Virus record (IMG/VR): IMGVR_UViG_3300024514_000025
Location: 1-25,984 of that record
Reading direction: 5' to 3' (one strand)
DNA: 25,984 nt
From: a virus
The notes beneath the pieces were generated by a model. It searched no databases. It saw only the letters and a program-made list of their open reading frames with translations, and was not told the DNA's origin. Made by a program: the position numbers and the translations under genes. Below are positions 1-7,609 of the stretch, piece after piece; position 1 is the first letter of the stretch; each line of letters starts with the position of its first letter.

Positions 1-486
1 CTGGTAGCTTTGAAATTCCATAAGAACCTCATTGTCTAAAAATCCTTGTGTTTCTGAAAATCCGTAGGCCCAAACAGATTCATTTGTAAAATTTGTAAAT
101 TTACCTTTTTCATCAATATCTTTTACAATTGGTAAAAATACTTGCGCATCTGGATATTCATTCATGTATTCATTTACACTTGTTAACCAGATCTTTTGAT
201 ACTCATCGTCAACCTCTAAAATTGAAAACCATTCGGTATCACAAACTTTAGCTCCTTCATTTATTTGGCTACAAAAATCAGTACTTTCATTATGATAATG
301 ATATTTTATTTCTAATTTTTGCCCAAGATCAATATCTGACAAATCTTTCTTAAGATTAGCCGGGGCAACAATCAATAATTTAACGTCGTTATAAAATTGT
401 TTTACAGATTCAACAGAGTAAAATAACATTTCTTTATAATCTTCGTTTATTTTGTGAACTGGTAATATTACTGTGATATTTTTCAT
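1..486 (-). CDS. Glycosyltransferase, GT-A fold (family 2-like), C-terminus cut by window edge
   Basis: The reading frame starts at the ATG at 486 and stays open to base 1, giving 162 residues. It opens with a beta strand typical of family 2 glycosyltransferases (MKNITVILPVHK), followed by an alternating alpha/beta Rossmann-like pattern. A short acidic motif, LEVDDEY (about residues 107-113), occupies the place of the metal- and nucleotide-sugar-binding DXD motif. Family knowledge says such enzymes transfer a sugar from a nucleotide-sugar donor; the acceptor cannot be read here. The start overlaps the stop of the upstream gene in an ATGA arrangement (483-486), so the two are probably translationally coupled and act together. 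The C-terminal acceptor-binding half is missing because the window ends, not because the gene is visibly broken. Confidence 0.75.
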   Translation of the reverse strand, partial: MKNITVILPVHKINEDYKEMLFYSVESVKQFYNDVKLLIVAPANLKKDLSDIDLGQKLEIKYHYHNESTDFCSQINEGAKVCDTEWFSILEVDDEYQKIWLTSVNEYMNEYPDAQVFLPIVKDIDEKGKFTNFTNESVWAYGFSETQGFLDNEVLMEFQSYQ

Positions 487-1550
487 ACAACTTCTTCTTC
501 TTTTAATTTTTCTAATGCTTTTGTTATTGTTTCAAATCTTTTATTGTTAAAAGATTGAAATACATTTATGGTGTTATTTTTTGTTATTTCTTTTTCATAT
601 GGCACTAAGGTACTTATCATTTTTTCTTTAACTTCCTCTGTAATTCCAACACCTTCTAACCATGCCAAAGTATATGTGCCAAGTAATTCTACTAATTTAC
701 TTTCGTCATATGTCCATATACCGTTTTCAGTTAACCAATCTGGCTCTGTAGAAGGTATCTTACCTATAACTGGAATATTACATTTCATTGATTCTAACGG
801 AAAAGTACCAAACGTGCTATCATCATCAAGCCATAATGAAACAAAACATTCTTTTAATGAATTTGCAAATTCTTCATTTGTCATTTGCACCATATCTTTA
901 AATGTAACCCATCTTAGTTGGGGGTACTTTAAATAAAATTCAGATATAATTTTTCTGTGTTTTACTCTGTCTCTTATACTAATAGCAATATATGGCTTTT
1001 GTAATTTTTCACTCTTACTAAAATAATCTTCGATTACCGGTGGTATAACAAATACTAGAGATTCTGGAAAATATTCTAGAATGTATTTTTTAGCTGCTTC
1101 AGTTGTTGTAATGACTTTTTCAATTCCAAAATCACTCCAACGGCTACCAATAGGTAATGAATCAAACATATATTCTTTTTGTTGAACTAACATTACTTTA
1201 GTACATCTAATATTTGCTAATTGTTGTAAAACGTTTGAATATTGTTCTGGAATAACTAGAACATCATCAATTGACATTTCAATTTTATCATCCTTAATTG
1301 AGACCACGGGTAGCTCATTGTATTTATCTCCTAACCAGCTGGACACCCCACTGTATTTATTATCTTCAACCAATATTTTAGTGTCCATTCCAGCTTCTTT
1401 TAAAAAAAGGGCCATATCATAGATATGCTTAACGGAAGCCTTAGCATTATTTCTAGTATCATAGCATAAAAAATAAATTTTATTTTCTTTAGATTCTATT
1501 CTAGAAAGTGCGTCTTGTAATTTTTCGATGTTTTTTAATTTTTCACTCAT
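483..1550 (-). CDS. Glycosyltransferase, GT-B fold (family 4-like)
   Basis: The 355-residue protein has two Rossmann-like halves. The N-terminal half carries strand-helix units around residues 24-60 (YFLCYDTRNN, then IYDMALFLKEAG), as in GT-B enzymes that bind the acceptor there. The C-terminal half contains FGTFPLESMKCNIPVIG at about residues 247-263, which resembles the family 4 signature in which a glutamate contacts the nucleotide-sugar. The canonical first glutamate of the E-x7-E pair is not evident, so activity is likely but not certain. It starts four bases after the small gene upstream and overlaps the following GT-A gene by four bases. This makes a two-enzyme glycosylation cassette of unknown acceptor (virion protein, modified DNA base or host glycan). 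Confidence 0.75.
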   Translation of the reverse strand: MSEKLKNIEKLQDALSRIESKENKIYFLCYDTRNNAKASVKHIYDMALFLKEAGMDTKILVEDNKYSGVSSWLGDKYNELPVVSIKDDKIEMSIDDVLVIPEQYSNVLQQLANIRCTKVMLVQQKEYMFDSLPIGSRWSDFGIEKVITTTEAAKKYILEYFPESLVFVIPPVIEDYFSKSEKLQKPYIAISIRDRVKHRKIISEFYLKYPQLRWVTFKDMVQMTNEEFANSLKECFVSLWLDDDSTFGTFPLESMKCNIPVIGKIPSTEPDWLTENGIWTYDESKLVELLGTYTLAWLEGVGITEEVKEKMISTLVPYEKEITKNNTINVFQSFNNKRFETITKALEKLKEEEVV

Positions 1551-1554
1551 TTTT

Positions 1555-1839
1555 TTATGTTTCTTCGTTTATTATTCCGTATTGAATTAGGGTGTTAAAT
1601 GCTAAATTAAATGATACTGAACTTTGGCTTGGTTTTAATGACGATAATACATCATCATCGTCAATATCATCGATTTCGTTTAATACTCTATCAATCATCA
1701 TTTTTAAAAGTTCATATTTAAAGACATTTATTTCCATTACGTCTTTCCCATCTTCGTCTTGAAGTGTTCCTCCAGTCCTGCATTTATCGATCATACCATC
1801 GATATCAATGTAGTAGTTTTTATTATAAAATTCCGCCAT
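1555..1839 (-). CDS. Hypothetical small acidic protein
   Basis: This 94-residue protein is not recognised. It has a hydrophobic/aromatic N-terminus (about residues 4-16), a helix-prone centre (about 40-58) and a run of aspartates (IDDIDDDDV, about 57-65), giving an acidic soluble protein with no signal peptide or membrane segment. Its start lies inside the end of the HAD-fold gene upstream (17-base overlap) and it ends four bases before the GT-B gene, so it is embedded in one transcription unit. The tight overlaps support it being a real gene; they do not indicate function. Confidence 0.7.
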   Translation of the reverse strand: MAEFYNKNYYIDIDGMIDKCRTGGTLQDEDGKDVMEINVFKYELLKMMIDRVLNEIDDIDDDDVLSSLKPSQSSVSFNLAFNTLIQYGIINEET

Positions 1840-2464
1840 CTACTATTAATTTTTGTTCTTCTTTTGGGTTAATTAATATTTCACTATTTCCTATAGTGAT
1901 ATCACTTAATTTATTTATTTTTTTCTCATAAGTAAAGAATTGATTATATGGGGTTTCAAATAAAATAAACTCTTTATTACTTGGTTTATCGTCTAGTACA
2001 AGCTTTGAGTCCGATATCCATACATCGGTATTTTCCCATTCTTTATCTAAATTTTTACTTGATACAAATTTGATGTTATTTGGCATAAAACCGCTTCGAG
2101 ATAGAAAAAATAAAGTGGCTGGTCTAGCTTTACCGAATTCATCTAAGCCAACAAGTGTAACGTTATCATCTTTATGATCATATACAAGTTTATTAAACTC
2201 GTTATAAACATTAATGTAACTTACAGGAGAATGTCCATAAAGCTCCATCGGATATTCAATGTATTGAAAATAATCCTTTTGCTCTTTTGATTGAAATATA
2301 AAATGATTGGAAAGATCTTGATTTGTAATTGGCTCAACTACCTTATAGTCAAACTTATCTTCGCTTGCATCAACATCTACATCAATGTATGCATTTTCAT
2401 AATGATAGTGAAATCTATTTATGAAATTACGTAAAACCCCATCTATTGAAATGTATATATTCAT
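1823..2464 (-). CDS. HAD-superfamily-like protein, probably catalytically altered
   Basis: The 213-residue protein begins MNIYISIDGVLRNF, which matches the HAD-superfamily motif I pattern (hhhDxDGVL) except that the first, nucleophilic aspartate is Ser6; the second (Asp8) is kept. About residues 102-106 (VTLVG) look like the strand of motif II but lack the usual Ser/Thr. Lys137 could be motif III, and ISDSKLVLDDKP (150-161) resembles motif IV. In phages such proteins often resemble 5'-nucleotidases or polynucleotide-kinase phosphatases. With the nucleophile missing, a binding or scaffold role is as likely as phosphatase activity. It lies downstream of PhoH and overlaps the next small gene. 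The fold assignment rests on motif spacing alone. Confidence 0.55.
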   Translation of the reverse strand: MNIYISIDGVLRNFINRFHYHYENAYIDVDVDASEDKFDYKVVEPITNQDLSNHFIFQSKEQKDYFQYIEYPMELYGHSPVSYINVYNEFNKLVYDHKDDNVTLVGLDEFGKARPATLFFLSRSGFMPNNIKFVSSKNLDKEWENTDVWISDSKLVLDDKPSNKEFILFETPYNQFFTYEKKINKLSDITIGNSEILINPKEEQKLIVDGGIL

Positions 2465-2507
2465 ACTTCAAAAGATAGGGTTAAAATTTAATAAAGTAAA
2501 TATCTAT

Positions 2508-3221
2508 TTACTCGTATCTCTTTAAAATTTCGCTAATAATTGGGTTTCTAACAATATCATCATTACCAAATTCAAATATACCGATTCCTCTAACGCCTTC
2601 TAATCTTTTTTTAGCGTCATATAATCCGGTTTTGGTTTTATCTTTGAATTTATCAGATTGTTCTAAGTCTCCAGATAAGAAAAATTTAGAATTGAAACCA
2701 ATACGTGTTAAAAGTAATTTTATTTGCGCTGGTGTTGCATTTTGAGCTTCCTCAAAAACAAGGATAGTATTGTCGACATTCCATCCTCGCATATAAGCCA
2801 AAGCAGCCACTTCAATATAACCTTCGTCCTTCATTCTTTCTCTGGCCTCTTTTCCTATTATTTTATTTAACAAATAATAAGATGGATAAATGTATGGATC
2901 TAGTTTTTCCTCTAAACCACCAGGTAATGAGCCTAATTTTTCTTCAGCCTCAACTGCGGGTCTAACGATGATTATTTTTTCATATTTGTTATCATCGTCC
3001 CAAAGTAAATCAATAGCTCTTTTCATCGCTATATATGATTTACCTACCCCAGCGGGCCCAAAACATAATGTTATTTGATTTTCACCCAATATTCTCCAAT
3101 ACTCTTCTTGTGATTGTGTTAAAAATTTCTCCTTGGGTTTTTTAATGATTTCTCTAATTCTTTGTTTATGCGGTGTTTTCTTCTCCTCTATTACGGCGGC
3201 TTTGTTTTTTCGATTTATCAA
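2508..3221 (-). CDS. phoH: PhoH-like P-loop NTPase
   Basis: The 237-residue protein has the full PhoH ATPase core: Walker A GPAGVGKS (55-62), the conserved VRP strand end (86-88), Walker B TILVFEEAQN (152-161) and SGDLEQSD (183-190) as the sensor region. PhoH proteins are common in T4-like phages; RNA-helicase-like activity has been proposed for the family but the phage role is unsettled. The only usable start is a TTG at 3219-3221. There is no in-frame ATG before the Walker A region, and an in-frame stop lies 24 bases upstream of the TTG. The 45-base gap upstream holds the TATTTATA element 37 bases before the start, so the gene probably has its own promoter despite lying close behind the dUTPase gene. 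Confidence 0.9.
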   Translation of the reverse strand: MINRKNKAAVIEEKKTPHKQRIREIIKKPKEKFLTQSQEEYWRILGENQITLCFGPAGVGKSYIAMKRAIDLLWDDDNKYEKIIIVRPAVEAEEKLGSLPGGLEEKLDPYIYPSYYLLNKIIGKEARERMKDEGYIEVAALAYMRGWNVDNTILVFEEAQNATPAQIKLLLTRIGFNSKFFLSGDLEQSDKFKDKTKTGLYDAKKRLEGVRGIGIFEFGNDDIVRNPIISEILKRYE

Positions 3222-3258
3222 AACTTTAAATTTTAAAATTAACAGTTATTCTCACCCA

Positions 3259-3266
3259 TATAAATA
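3259..3266 (-). promoter_or_regulatory. TATTTATA element before phoH
   Basis: Lies immediately after the dUTPase stop codon, between two co-directional minus-strand genes, 37 bases before the TTG start of phoH. The distance equals that of the tail tube gene (37) and is close to that of the sheath gene (36). Confidence 0.5.
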
Positions 3267-3884
3267 TCACTTAATTCCACTAGAATTAAAGCCACCCTCA
3301 CCTCTTGTTGTATCGTTAATTTGGTCTGATTTAGCTAATGTGATCTTACCCTCACCAAATACTGGCATTATAACCCCTTGAGCGATTCTATCACCCTTTT
3401 CAATCTTAAAAGGTTCCTCACCTAGATTGATTAAAGGTACCTTAACCTCACCTCTATAGTGGCTATCAACAGTACCCGGACTATTTAAAACTGTTATTCC
3501 GTGTTTAACCGCTAAACCACTTCTTGGTCTAACCTGTATTTCAATACCTTTAACTAATTCAAAATATAATCCAGTTGGTATCAATGCTCTTTTAAATGGT
3601 TGAATTATAATTGGTTCCTCAATATCTGCTCTAAGATCAAATCCACTATCTCCTTCATATGCAAATTTTGGGTCTTCGTTTGTTGATTTATTGATAAACT
3701 TAACAGAGAATGATGATAGCTCTTTTGCTTGCGCTGAATAAACTTCTTCATTTAGTTCATCAAGTGTTTGGTTAATTTGTTTAACCAACTCTTCATCTAA
3801 TTCAGAATCATCATCTTTGGAAAGTAACGATTCGTATTCTTTTAGCTTATCTAAAATGCTTAAAAAATTGTTATTTGTTTCCAT
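3267..3884 (-). CDS. dut: dUTPase with acidic N-terminal extension
   Basis: This gene encodes deoxyuridine triphosphate nucleotidohydrolase (trimeric type), which hydrolyses dUTP to dUMP and pyrophosphate. It keeps uracil out of phage DNA and feeds dTMP synthesis. All five family motifs are visible in the 205-residue product: AYEGDSGFDLRAD (75-87), RPRSG (119-123), GTVDSHYRGE (137-146), GDRIAQGV (164-171) and the mobile C-terminal arm RGEGGFNSSG (194-203). The arm has Asn where the common form has Gly (GGFGSTG). Residues 1 to about 55 form an extra, acidic, helix-prone segment absent from typical 140-150-residue enzymes. The start overlaps the end of the upstream HD-like gene by 14 bases. Confidence 0.93.
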   Translation of the reverse strand: METNNNFLSILDKLKEYESLLSKDDDSELDEELVKQINQTLDELNEEVYSAQAKELSSFSVKFINKSTNEDPKFAYEGDSGFDLRADIEEPIIIQPFKRALIPTGLYFELVKGIEIQVRPRSGLAVKHGITVLNSPGTVDSHYRGEVKVPLINLGEEPFKIEKGDRIAQGVIMPVFGEGKITLAKSDQINDTTRGEGGFNSSGIK

Positions 3885-4440
3885 ATTTTTCTTCTATTAG
3901 TGCTAATTCAAAACCATGTTTTAGTATCTGTGATAAGATTGATGAGTGCCACTTTGCCATTTTATCATCAGCGTCTTTATCAACATTTATTATTGCTTGG
4001 TATTCATCATCATCTAAACTACACCCATATTTTAAAGCGTAGAAAGCACTTCTTTCACCTGCTTTCATTGCAACCATATTTTCAGTTTGGTAAACATACA
4101 TTTTACCTTGATTGATCCTATGCCATTCGCTTGGGTTTGGTTTAAATAAAAATACTTTCCCAATTTGTGATAAAAAAACAGTTTTTACTATTTTATTTTT
4201 TTCGATTTTTATTTTTTCGGGTAGTATATCATTTATGTATAGTGAAAATTTACAAACTTTTAATAAATGATCTAATAACCCACCTGGATACGCGCCATAT
4301 AAATCAAGAGAAGGAGAAGCTGGGCAATGAAAAAAATCATCACCCAGAAACTCTTCTAACTCTTTTGTAAAAATGCCGTAAGTTTCATTTACTTCAAGAA
4401 ACTTCTTTTTATTTTTTTCGATTTTTTCTTTCGAAATCAT
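3871..4440 (-). CDS. HD-domain-like protein lacking the HD dyad
   Basis: The 189-residue protein resembles phage and YhaM-type HD hydrolases. YGAYPGGLLDHLLKV (48-62) matches the first metal-ligand helix of that family with His58, and SLDDDEYQAIINVD (141-154) matches the late helix that normally supplies the last aspartate. The diagnostic segment, normally LLHDIGK, reads FLSQIGK (89-95), so both the His and the Asp are replaced (Ser91, Gln92). Family knowledge says the HD pair binds the catalytic metal, so hydrolase activity is doubtful. It sits one base after the upstream small gene and overlaps dUTPase by 14 bases, implying co-translation with a nucleotide-pool enzyme. A degenerate regulatory or structural role is inferred. 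Confidence 0.6.
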   Translation of the reverse strand: MISKEKIEKNKKKFLEVNETYGIFTKELEEFLGDDFFHCPASPSLDLYGAYPGGLLDHLLKVCKFSLYINDILPEKIKIEKNKIVKTVFLSQIGKVFLFKPNPSEWHRINQGKMYVYQTENMVAMKAGERSAFYALKYGCSLDDDEYQAIINVDKDADDKMAKWHSSILSQILKHGFELALIEEKYGNK

Positions 4441-4441
4441 T

Positions 4442-4672
4442 TTACTTGTAATATTCCGGCGTGTTTTTCTCGTCTATTACACATTCGATTGGCATTTTTA
4501 CTACACTCAAGCTTTCGCTACCTCTAATGTCACCAGCCCTATATTTGGCAGCAACCATAGTAGCTTCTTCAACAGATTCAGCCTGAAGCACGTATTTAAC
4601 TTTTTTGATTCTAGGGTTACCCTCTCTGTCCATTTGTTCGGTTTCGTAACCGATAGTAATTAAATAATACAT
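4442..4672 (-). CDS. Hypothetical small protein, possibly DUF4494-like
   Basis: The 76-residue protein has an alternating strand pattern (MYYLITIGYETEQ, then KKVKYVLQAESVEEATMVAA) and then a basic loop and a final strand. The pattern of two strands, a helix with SVEEA and a further strand recalls the DUF4494 family of Bacteroidota and their phages, but this is recollection from pattern and not a search. It has no membrane segment. It begins a tight three-gene run (this gene, HD-like, dUTPase). The 58-base gap upstream contains AGTTATATTA 25 bases before the ATG, the same decamer seen 23 bases before the last gene of the window. Confidence 0.6.
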   Translation of the reverse strand: MYYLITIGYETEQMDREGNPRIKKVKYVLQAESVEEATMVAAKYRAGDIRGSESLSVVKMPIECVIDEKNTPEYYK

Positions 4673-4730
4673 AATTTTTGATTTTAATGTTATTAACTAA
4701 TATAACTCTTTTTTTTCGAAAAACCAAAAA

Positions 4731-5957
4731 CTATTTGTTAACAATGGATTTAAAGAATTGAACGCGGTCTGCACACACCTTTTTTAAAGAATATTTGTCT
4801 TTAACTGTTTCATATAAACGATTACCAAGGTCTTCAATCATATTTGGGTTATCTATTAATCTTTTCATGTGCTTTGCCCAATCTTTATGATTTTTTCTTG
4901 GCGATACAAGTAATGCGTTACCGGCATCGTTAAATTTACCTTCATTAACAGCCGATACTAGATCCATAGTATATGGCATTGTTTCACTAGCAATTATGGC
5001 TTTTTTATGGAAACCTGCCTCGATCACTTTTAATTGAGATTTACATGAGTTAAAATGTGATTCAAGCAGTGGTGCTAATGAAACATCAAAGTAGTTGTAA
5101 TTTAATGCATATTTGGTAATATCCTGTGTCCATCTTCTAACATACGGAACATCCATTGATGGGTAATCTGACTGAACATAAGAAAGTAAAAAATTTCTAT
5201 AATTTTCGTCTAATGCTTTATATCCAGAAGTAAAAATACTTTCATATTTAGACCATACAGTTTCATGGGGTTGTATTGGTCTTTGTGTAATCTCTCCAGT
5301 TGTTTTGTTGATCTCATGAACACTGCCTCTTAAATCAAAACCACATAAAACAAATTGAGTTTTATTTTTATATTCATTTTGAATACTTTCTATACCGCTT
5401 TTCATTAACTCAATATCATATAAATGTGAAGACCCACCTAACCAGCCAAACCTAATCTTGTCAGACTTTAACGGGGTTGGCTTGAATTGTGGTTCTTCTT
5501 CATCTACAGCGTTTGGAAACACAATTACATTTTTAACCCCCAATCTTTTTTTGATTTCATTAGCAAAAAATTCTGTTGTACAGGTAACATAATCTGCTGC
5601 TTTTAAGAAAGCTACTTTTTTTTCTGCAATGTTTTGTTTTTTAATTTGTTCAAACATCGGATGTCTTTGGTCAACGTTCCAAAAATCATCAATATCCATA
5701 ATAACTTTGATGCCTCGTTTTTTTAACCAATCGATTCTTTCCAAATTTCTTTCGAATGGCACCATGTGTATAAAACTATGAAAGAGAACAATATCATAGT
5801 TATCGAACACACTATCATCATCTTCTAGATTCATAACAATATCAACATGGATATCGTCAGAATGATTATTTCCAATAAATTTAAATGGGTCTAGTACTCT
5901 GTATTTGCCAACACCGTGGCCATCAGATGGGATTGCTAATATTCTTATTTTAGACAT
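4731..5957 (-). CDS. Glycosyltransferase, GT-B fold (family 4-like)
   Basis: The 408-residue protein shows both Rossmann domains of a GT-B enzyme. The N-terminal domain has IRILAIPSDGHGVGKYR (4-20), where the glycine-rich turn and basic residues are usual for sugar-acceptor domains, and VIMDIDDFW (85-93). The linker has PNAVD (148-152). The C-terminal domain opens with IRFGWLGGSSHLYD (168-181), a classic family 4 strand-loop, and contains DVSLAPL (291-297) and KSQLKVIEAGFHKKAIIAS (306-324), the nucleotide-sugar binding region with its glutamate. It stands alone, with gaps of about 50-60 bases on both sides, so it is probably transcribed separately from the other two glycosyltransferases. The acceptor is unknown. 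Confidence 0.85.
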   Translation of the reverse strand: MSKIRILAIPSDGHGVGKYRVLDPFKFIGNNHSDDIHVDIVMNLEDDDSVFDNYDIVLFHSFIHMVPFERNLERIDWLKKRGIKVIMDIDDFWNVDQRHPMFEQIKKQNIAEKKVAFLKAADYVTCTTEFFANEIKKRLGVKNVIVFPNAVDEEEPQFKPTPLKSDKIRFGWLGGSSHLYDIELMKSGIESIQNEYKNKTQFVLCGFDLRGSVHEINKTTGEITQRPIQPHETVWSKYESIFTSGYKALDENYRNFLLSYVQSDYPSMDVPYVRRWTQDITKYALNYNYFDVSLAPLLESHFNSCKSQLKVIEAGFHKKAIIASETMPYTMDLVSAVNEGKFNDAGNALLVSPRKNHKDWAKHMKRLIDNPNMIEDLGNRLYETVKDKYSLKKVCADRVQFFKSIVNK

Positions 5958-6009
5958 TTTTTGTAATCTTATATGTCTATTATAAAGAATTTTAAAATAA
6001 AAGTGAACT

Positions 6010-6567
6010 TTACTTGGCTTTATTTACGCCAGTGATTTTACCCTTAAAAACTGAATCACCAACTTTTAAAACTAAGTTTTCATTAATTGAAGTTGTTTGT
6101 TGTGCAGTAAGAATCTGATTTAATTTTTCATCCATAACTTTTCTAACTGTATTCTCAATTAATGTGGCAATCGCACTCATATCAATATTTGAGCTTGCTG
6201 TTGTGCCTGGGTTTTTTTGTTGTGGGGTTGGTTTTGATAAACCTTCTCTTTCCATTAACTTTTTAGCTCCTTTAACGAAATCCATATCTAAGGTCTCGTT
6301 TAGAGAAATCTGTGGAATTGGATTATCAATCATAGCTTTTTTAATATGGTCTGGTAATTTTGATTGTTGTATTCTATCAACACTTGGTGTTGCCATTTGT
6401 CTAGTTGGTGGGACAGATTGTTCAGAAATATCTTCTGGGGCACTTCTTAAGATGTCTTCATTAATGTGACCTCTTTCAAAATTACCGCCATCAACTTTAT
6501 TCATTACTTTTTTTGCTTGCACTAATTTGTGCATTAAGTCGTTTTCTGATATTGCTCCGTTTCCCAT
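6010..6567 (-). CDS. Hypothetical phage protein
   Basis: This 185-residue protein is not assigned. Visible parts are a disordered, Gln/Pro/Ser-rich first half, a conserved-looking segment KLPDHIKKAMIDNPIPQISL (about 80-99), a helix with ANTLIENTVRKVMDEKL-like character near 130-150, and a C-terminal strand pair ending in FKGKITGVNKAK. The layout of linker, helix and small C-terminal beta domain would suit an oligomerising virion or assembly protein, but this is inference. The TATTTATA element ends only five bases before the ATG (6573-6580), so it may be the first gene of its own transcript, possibly with almost no leader. Confidence 0.65.
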   Translation of the reverse strand: MGNGAISENDLMHKLVQAKKVMNKVDGGNFERGHINEDILRSAPEDISEQSVPPTRQMATPSVDRIQQSKLPDHIKKAMIDNPIPQISLNETLDMDFVKGAKKLMEREGLSKPTPQQKNPGTTASSNIDMSAIATLIENTVRKVMDEKLNQILTAQQTTSINENLVLKVGDSVFKGKITGVNKAK

Positions 6568-6572
6568 AATAT

Positions 6573-6580
6573 TATAAATA
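6573..6580 (-). promoter_or_regulatory. TATTTATA element before the 6010-6567 gene
   Basis: Lies in the 39-base gap between two co-directional minus-strand genes and ends five bases before the ATG. It belongs to the short-spacing group with the elements at 13681 and 20004. Confidence 0.5.
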
Positions 6581-6606
6581 TATTTGTTTGTTTGATTAAA
6601 ATAAAG

Positions 6607-7608
6607 TTAAAAATATGAAATAAGTTTTTTTACTCTATTTACAAATCCTTCATTTAAATCATAACGATTATCTTCTGGTTTGTTTGTTGGTTTTTGTTTT
6701 TTAGGGACCTCAGGTAATTTCTTTTCTTTATCCACTGGTTCCTGATCTTTTTGATTCGGTTTTTTAGACGGTTTTTCTGTTGGTGTCGGAATTAATGTTT
6801 CTGGATCTTTCTTCTTTGCTGAAACTCTTCTAGTAAAGTTACTTATTTTACTTTTATCTTCAGGTTTAACATTTTGACCAATATTTGCAATAGTGTCAGC
6901 AATTTTATTTAAAAGATCATCTTTTTTCTTGTTGAGATCCTTTAATTGTTGAATATACTTTGTTTCTTCTGGCTTACCTTTGTTTACTTTGTAACCATCT
7001 AAATTTGTTTTAATGTCTTTTTCAATTGTATCTAATTCAACATCGAATTTTTTTAACTCAGCGTCTACATTTCTTGCTTGTTTTGTGATGGTTGCTGGTT
7101 TTGGTCTTTCTGGTTCTACACTTGGTGTTTTTGATGGCTTTTTTGTGTCACCAATTCTTGGTTTAGGTGGGGTTTGAGAAAAATCTGTGCTCACATATGT
7201 AACGCTCATTGATTTATCATCTCCTCCGCCATTATATTTTTCTCTAATAGTGTTAAAAGTTTCATCTTTAACAACTTGAACGTTTGACATTCTAGCCGCT
7301 AAAAATGTTCTCCAACCATAATTAGATTTTTCTTTTCCAACTTTACCTGGTGTTCCTCTTTTTGATGTTGATGGATCATCAATGTATGCTCTAACCAATA
7401 AGTTACCGGTGCTTTTGTGTGCACCAAGCGCTACTGGTTCCGCTTTTACTCTATACCCCGCTTTAACGCTTTTCTTTTTTGGCTTTCTTGGGCCACTATA
7501 ATAAAAGGTAATAGGATGTCTATTTACAATAGCATCCACTAGGGGTTTATTTTTAGTTGTTTTTAATATCCCTTCGTTTTGTTCCTCAATAATTTCTTCT
7601 AATTTCAT
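6607..7608 (-). CDS. WYL-like domain protein with coiled coil and Lys/Pro-rich tail
   Basis: The 333-residue protein has three parts. Residues about 21-118 resemble a WYL domain: PLVDAIVNRHPITFYYSG opens it, YRVKAEPVALG is the central strand, LLVRAYI takes the place of the WYL strand, and GWRTFLAARMSNVQV corresponds to the FRLDRI-like end. Residues about 180-245 are a charged, heptad-like helix (coiled coil). Residues 265-315 are Lys/Pro/Glu-rich and probably disordered, and the last 15 form a short amphipathic helix. WYL domains elsewhere sense nucleic acids or other ligands in bacterial regulators. Here there is no helix-turn-helix, so a DNA-binding transcription factor is unlikely. It follows the repeat protein gene by one base. 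Confidence 0.6.
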   Translation of the reverse strand: MKLEEIIEEQNEGILKTTKNKPLVDAIVNRHPITFYYSGPRKPKKKSVKAGYRVKAEPVALGAHKSTGNLLVRAYIDDPSTSKRGTPGKVGKEKSNYGWRTFLAARMSNVQVVKDETFNTIREKYNGGGDDKSMSVTYVSTDFSQTPPKPRIGDTKKPSKTPSVEPERPKPATITKQARNVDAELKKFDVELDTIEKDIKTNLDGYKVNKGKPEETKYIQQLKDLNKKKDDLLNKIADTIANIGQNVKPEDKSKISNFTRRVSAKKKDPETLIPTPTEKPSKKPNQKDQEPVDKEKKLPEVPKKQKPTNKPEDNRYDLNEGFVNRVKKLISYF

Positions 7609-7609
7609 A

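Noticed and set aside
568-936. 122-codon plus-strand frame opposite the GT-B gene
   Set aside because: Antisense shadow of a well-supported glycosyltransferase, with no motif and no promoter-like element in front.
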